Shown: piece after piece, positions 4,498 to 6,397 of the stretch
How positions within the stretch are numbered: position 1 is the stretch's first letter
Layout: every line of letters begins with the position of its first letter
DNA from: Halovenus sp.
Lineage (GTDB): Archaea; Halobacteriota; Halobacteria; Halobacteriales; Haloarculaceae
Direction: 5' to 3'
Assembly: GCA_028274925.1 (NCBI GenBank)
Contig: JAQCNR010000002.1
Coordinates: forward strand, 1 to 6,397
Length of the DNA: 6,397 nt
Position numbers and translations under genes: made by a program
The notes under the pieces: generated by a model
Database searches by the model: none
Told to the model about the DNA's origin: nothing
What the model saw: only the letters and a program-made list of their open reading frames with translations

Positions 4498-5430
4498 ATG
4501 AGTCCCCGTGGGAGTTCGCAGCGAGCACACCGCCGGGAGGTACTCGCGGCGGCGACGGGGCTGGTCGGTGCTGGACTCGCGGGCTGTCTCGGACTCGGCG
4601 GAGAGTCCGTCCGAGTGCTCTCCGCCGGAAGTCTGGCGACAACATTCGAGGAGTACATCGGGCCAGCCTTCGAGTCCGAGCGCGGAATCGACCTTCGCGG
4701 GCAGTATTTTGGCACCAACACTATCGTTCGACTGGTCGAGGACCGCACCAAACAGCCGGACGTGATCGTCGGCGCAGACGCGACACTACTCCGCACCCAG
4801 CTCGACAGCGTCATCGACTGGGATGTCGTATTTGCGAGCAACGCCCTGGGTATCGGCTACAACCCCGAGACAGAACTGGGCGCGGCGCTGGACGGACCCG
4901 ACCCGTGGTACGAGGTAGTCGCCGAGAGCGAGGGGCTGGCAATCAGCGACCCGGACCTTGACCCGCTCGGATACCGTGCGGTGCAGGCATTCGAGTTGGC
5001 CCAGCACGAGCACGGCCTCGACGGGTTCAAAGAGGGTCTGCTCGACAGCGTCACCGTCGAGCCAGAGGAGCCACAACTGATGGCCGAAGTCGAGGCGGGG
5101 TCGGTCGCTGCTGCCGTCGTGTATCGGAATATGGCAGTCGACCACGACCTTCCGTTCGTCGAGTTCCCGCCAGCGTACAACTTCGCCGAGCCATCACGGG
5201 CCGAGCAGTACGCCTCGGCCACCTACACCACCGACGAAGGAACGACGGTGGAGGGCCGTCCAATTCTGTACAATGCCACAGTCCACGACGCAGCAGATTC
5301 GCCCGACGCAGGTCGGGAACTCGTGCAGTTTCTCGTCGACAACACTGCTGTGCTGACTGACGCAGGACTGACAGTACGAGATGGACTCCCGACAGCGCAC
5401 GGGGCAGTGCCGGAGGAGATTACGCTATGA
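4498..5430 (+). CDS. wtpA: Tungstate/molybdate ABC transporter substrate-binding lipoprotein (WtpA/ModA family)
   Basis: This is the extracellular binding protein of an oxyanion importer, most likely for tungstate or molybdate. It has 310 residues, normal for the family. The N-terminus is a twin-arginine signal (HRREVLAAAT, Arg12-Arg13) with a hydrophobic stretch and lipobox LAGC (Cys30), so it should be Tat-exported and lipid-anchored. The mature part opens with VRVLSAGSL (38-46), where the serines normally contact the anion. It then shows DVIVGADATLL (88-98), FASNALGIGY (112-121), SDPDLDPLGYR (150-160) and YRNMAVDH (209-216). The acidic ligand expected near residue 208 in A. fulgidus-type proteins appears to be Val. 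An in-frame GTG at 4450 is rejected because the TATA box would lie inside the gene. It overlaps wtpB by ATGA. Specificity between W, Mo and other anions cannot be settled here. Confidence 0.88.
   Translation: MSPRGSSQRAHRREVLAAATGLVGAGLAGCLGLGGESVRVLSAGSLATTFEEYIGPAFESERGIDLRGQYFGTNTIVRLVEDRTKQPDVIVGADATLLRTQLDSVIDWDVVFASNALGIGYNPETELGAALDGPDPWYEVVAESEGLAISDPDLDPLGYRAVQAFELAQHEHGLDGFKEGLLDSVTVEPEEPQLMAEVEAGSVAAAVVYRNMAVDHDLPFVEFPPAYNFAEPSRAEQYASATYTTDEGTTVEGRPILYNATVHDAADSPDAGRELVQFLVDNTAVLTDAGLTVRDGLPTAHGAVPEEITL
5412..5418 (+). promoter_or_regulatory. Shine-Dalgarno site of wtpB
   Basis: GGAGGAG lies eight bases before the wtpB ATG at 5427, inside the last codons of wtpA. It is a strong site at good spacing and supports this start. 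Confidence 0.75.
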
Positions 5431-6236
5431 ACTACGCAGAGAGACTCGTCGGGAGTTCCGACCGAGGACTGCTCATCCCGGCATTGTTGGGGAGTCTCTT
5501 GTTTGTGTATTTCGTGCTCCCGCTGGTGGCGTTTCTCAGTCGGACTGGCGCGGTGAATGTCGTCCAGGGACTGTCGGAACCAGCCGCACAGGACGCGATT
5601 CGAAACTCGTTGATTACCGCACCGATTTCGACAGCCATCGCGACAGTGTTCGGGGTGCCGCTGGCGTACGTGCTCGCGCGGCGCTCGTTCCCCGGCAAGC
5701 GACTGGTCGAAGCAGTGGTCGTCCTGCCGCTGGTGCTCCCGCCGGTCGTCGGTGGCGTACTGCTGCTCACCGCAGTCGGGCGGTTCACGCCGCTCGGTTC
5801 TGCGGCCCACGCAGTAGGACTCCCGCTGACGAACAGCCTGCTCGGTGTAATTCTCGCTCAGGTGTTCGTCGCCGCACCATTCTTGGTGGTCACTGCCCGT
5901 GCTGGCTTCGGGGCTGTGGACGAGCGACTCGAACAGGCCTCGCGGTCGCTTGGCTGGGGGCCGCTTGGCACCTTCTGGCACGTCTCGCTGCCGATGGCTC
6001 GCGGTGCAATCGTCGCCGGGATTGTGCTGACATTCGCGCGGGCAATCGGTGAGTTCGGCGCGACGCTGATGGTCGCGTACAACCCGCGGACGATGCCGAC
6101 ACAGATCTGGGTTGCCTTCTTCAACGGCGGCATCGACGGAATCGTGCCGCTGGCGTTGGCATTGCTTGCGATTACAGTTGCCGTCGTGGCGGCCATCCAG
6201 CACCTCGGTCGCGTCCAGACGGTGATCGACCAATGA
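5427..6236 (+). CDS. wtpB: Tungstate/molybdate ABC transporter permease (WtpB/ModB family)
   Basis: This is the membrane subunit of the oxyanion importer, a type I ABC permease that forms the homodimeric channel. The 269 residues contain about six membrane segments (roughly 15-38, 61-83, 92-117, 137-157, 190-213 and 237-258). The cytoplasmic EAA-type coupling loop is EQASRSLGWGPLGTFWHVSLP (169-189), with the conserved Gly176 and the closing LP, where the ATPase docks. ARAIGEFGATLMV (204-216) is typical of molybdate and tungstate permeases. The start overlaps the wtpA stop (ATGA, 5427-5430) and has a strong Shine-Dalgarno site. The stop overlaps the start of the ATPase gene in the same manner. 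Sulfate or thiosulfate permeases are related, but the neighbouring WtpA-type binding protein favours W/Mo. Confidence 0.9.
   Translation: MNYAERLVGSSDRGLLIPALLGSLLFVYFVLPLVAFLSRTGAVNVVQGLSEPAAQDAIRNSLITAPISTAIATVFGVPLAYVLARRSFPGKRLVEAVVVLPLVLPPVVGGVLLLTAVGRFTPLGSAAHAVGLPLTNSLLGVILAQVFVAAPFLVVTARAGFGAVDERLEQASRSLGWGPLGTFWHVSLPMARGAIVAGIVLTFARAIGEFGATLMVAYNPRTMPTQIWVAFFNGGIDGIVPLALALLAITVAVVAAIQHLGRVQTVIDQ
6221..6227 (+). promoter_or_regulatory. Shine-Dalgarno site of wtpC
   Basis: GGTGATC is a seven-base complement to the usual archaeal 16S rRNA 3' tail. It ends five bases before the ATG at 6233 and eight before the second in-frame ATG at 6236. Either start could use it. Confidence 0.65.
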
Positions 6237-6397
6237 TGCTCGAACTCGACGGACTGACCCATCGCTACGACGACAAGCCAGTAGTCGAGAACATCTCCTC
6301 CGGCGTCAGGGAAGGCGAGTTGGTGGCAGTGCTCGGGCCCAGTGGCTGTGGAAAGACCACGCTCGTGCAGGCCATCGCCGGCCATCTCGACCCCACA
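6233..6397 (+). CDS. wtpC: ABC transporter ATP-binding protein, N-terminal part (WtpC/ModC-like; 3' end outside window)
   Basis: The first 55 codons of the importer's ATPase are visible and the frame stays open to the right edge. The start is MMLELDGLTHRYDDKPVVEN. Tyr12 occupies the A-loop position that stacks on adenine, and GPSGCGKT (35-42) is a complete Walker A motif, followed by TLVQAIAGH. The signature, Walker B and any C-terminal regulatory domain lie beyond the window. Two adjacent ATGs (6233 and 6236) are possible starts. The first makes a 4-base ATGA overlap with wtpB, as between wtpA and wtpB, and I prefer it. The family assignment to tungstate/molybdate uptake rests on the operon, because the visible part is common to many ABC ATPases. 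Confidence 0.88.
   Translation, partial: MMLELDGLTHRYDDKPVVENISSGVREGELVAVLGPSGCGKTTLVQAIAGHLDPT

Noticed and set aside
3792..4841. Long minus-strand open frame (349 codons) opposite the acidic-tail gene and the start of wtpA
   Set aside because: It is a Ser/Ala homopolymer-like translation of the complement of Asp/Glu/Ala codons, crosses two well-supported plus-strand genes and a promoter, and shows no domain.
5223..6233. Minus-strand open frame (336 codons) opposite wtpA and wtpB
   Set aside because: It is rich in Arg, Gln, Glu and His with no domain, lies opposite a clear permease with membrane segments, and is a typical high-G+C antisense shadow.

Overview
The window looks like a stretch of haloarchaeal chromosome. 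The evidence is high G+C throughout, strongly acidic predicted proteins, archaeal-only information-processing proteins (NAC, TFS, TrmI), TATA-like boxes centred about 26-29 bases upstream of start codons (the leaderless pattern of haloarchaea), and a twin-arginine lipoprotein. I cannot name the genus. No mobile element, CRISPR array, rRNA or tRNA gene is visible, and no gap between genes exceeds about 100 bases.

Layout: (1) 1-702 is the C-terminal part of an acyl-CoA dehydrogenase cut by the left edge. (2) 801-1924 is a two-gene unit, nac then trmI, with a 4-base stop/start overlap: a ribosome-associated chaperone followed by a tRNA m1A methyltransferase. (3) Facing it on the minus strand are tfs (2871-2557), a transcript-cleavage factor, and an unrecognised 211-residue protein (2556-1921) that starts on the base after the tfs stop. 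The stop codons of trmI and this protein overlap tail to tail. (4) Upstream of tfs on the minus strand is a four-helix membrane protein with a C-terminal Cys/His cluster (3744-2920). It is divergent from (5) a plus-strand protein with an 80-residue head and a long Asp/Glu/Ala tail (3844-4431). The roughly 100 bases between them hold two promoters, a perfect 11-bp tandem repeat and a small inverted repeat. (6) 4498-6397 is a tungstate/molybdate-type ABC importer operon: Tat lipoprotein binding protein (wtpA-like), permease (wtpB-like) and the first 55 codons of the ATPase (wtpC-like, cut by the right edge), joined by two ATGA overlaps.

Most of the window is core haloarchaeal housekeeping: fatty-acid oxidation, co-translational chaperoning, tRNA modification, transcript cleavage and oxyanion uptake. 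The oxyanion would feed molybdopterin or tungstopterin enzymes elsewhere. I do not see a clear new multi-gene system. The best leads are the divergent intergenic region, a short motif shared by two promoters, the Cys cluster on the membrane protein, the acidic-tail protein, and an apparent loss of an expected oxyanion-ligand glutamate in the binding protein.
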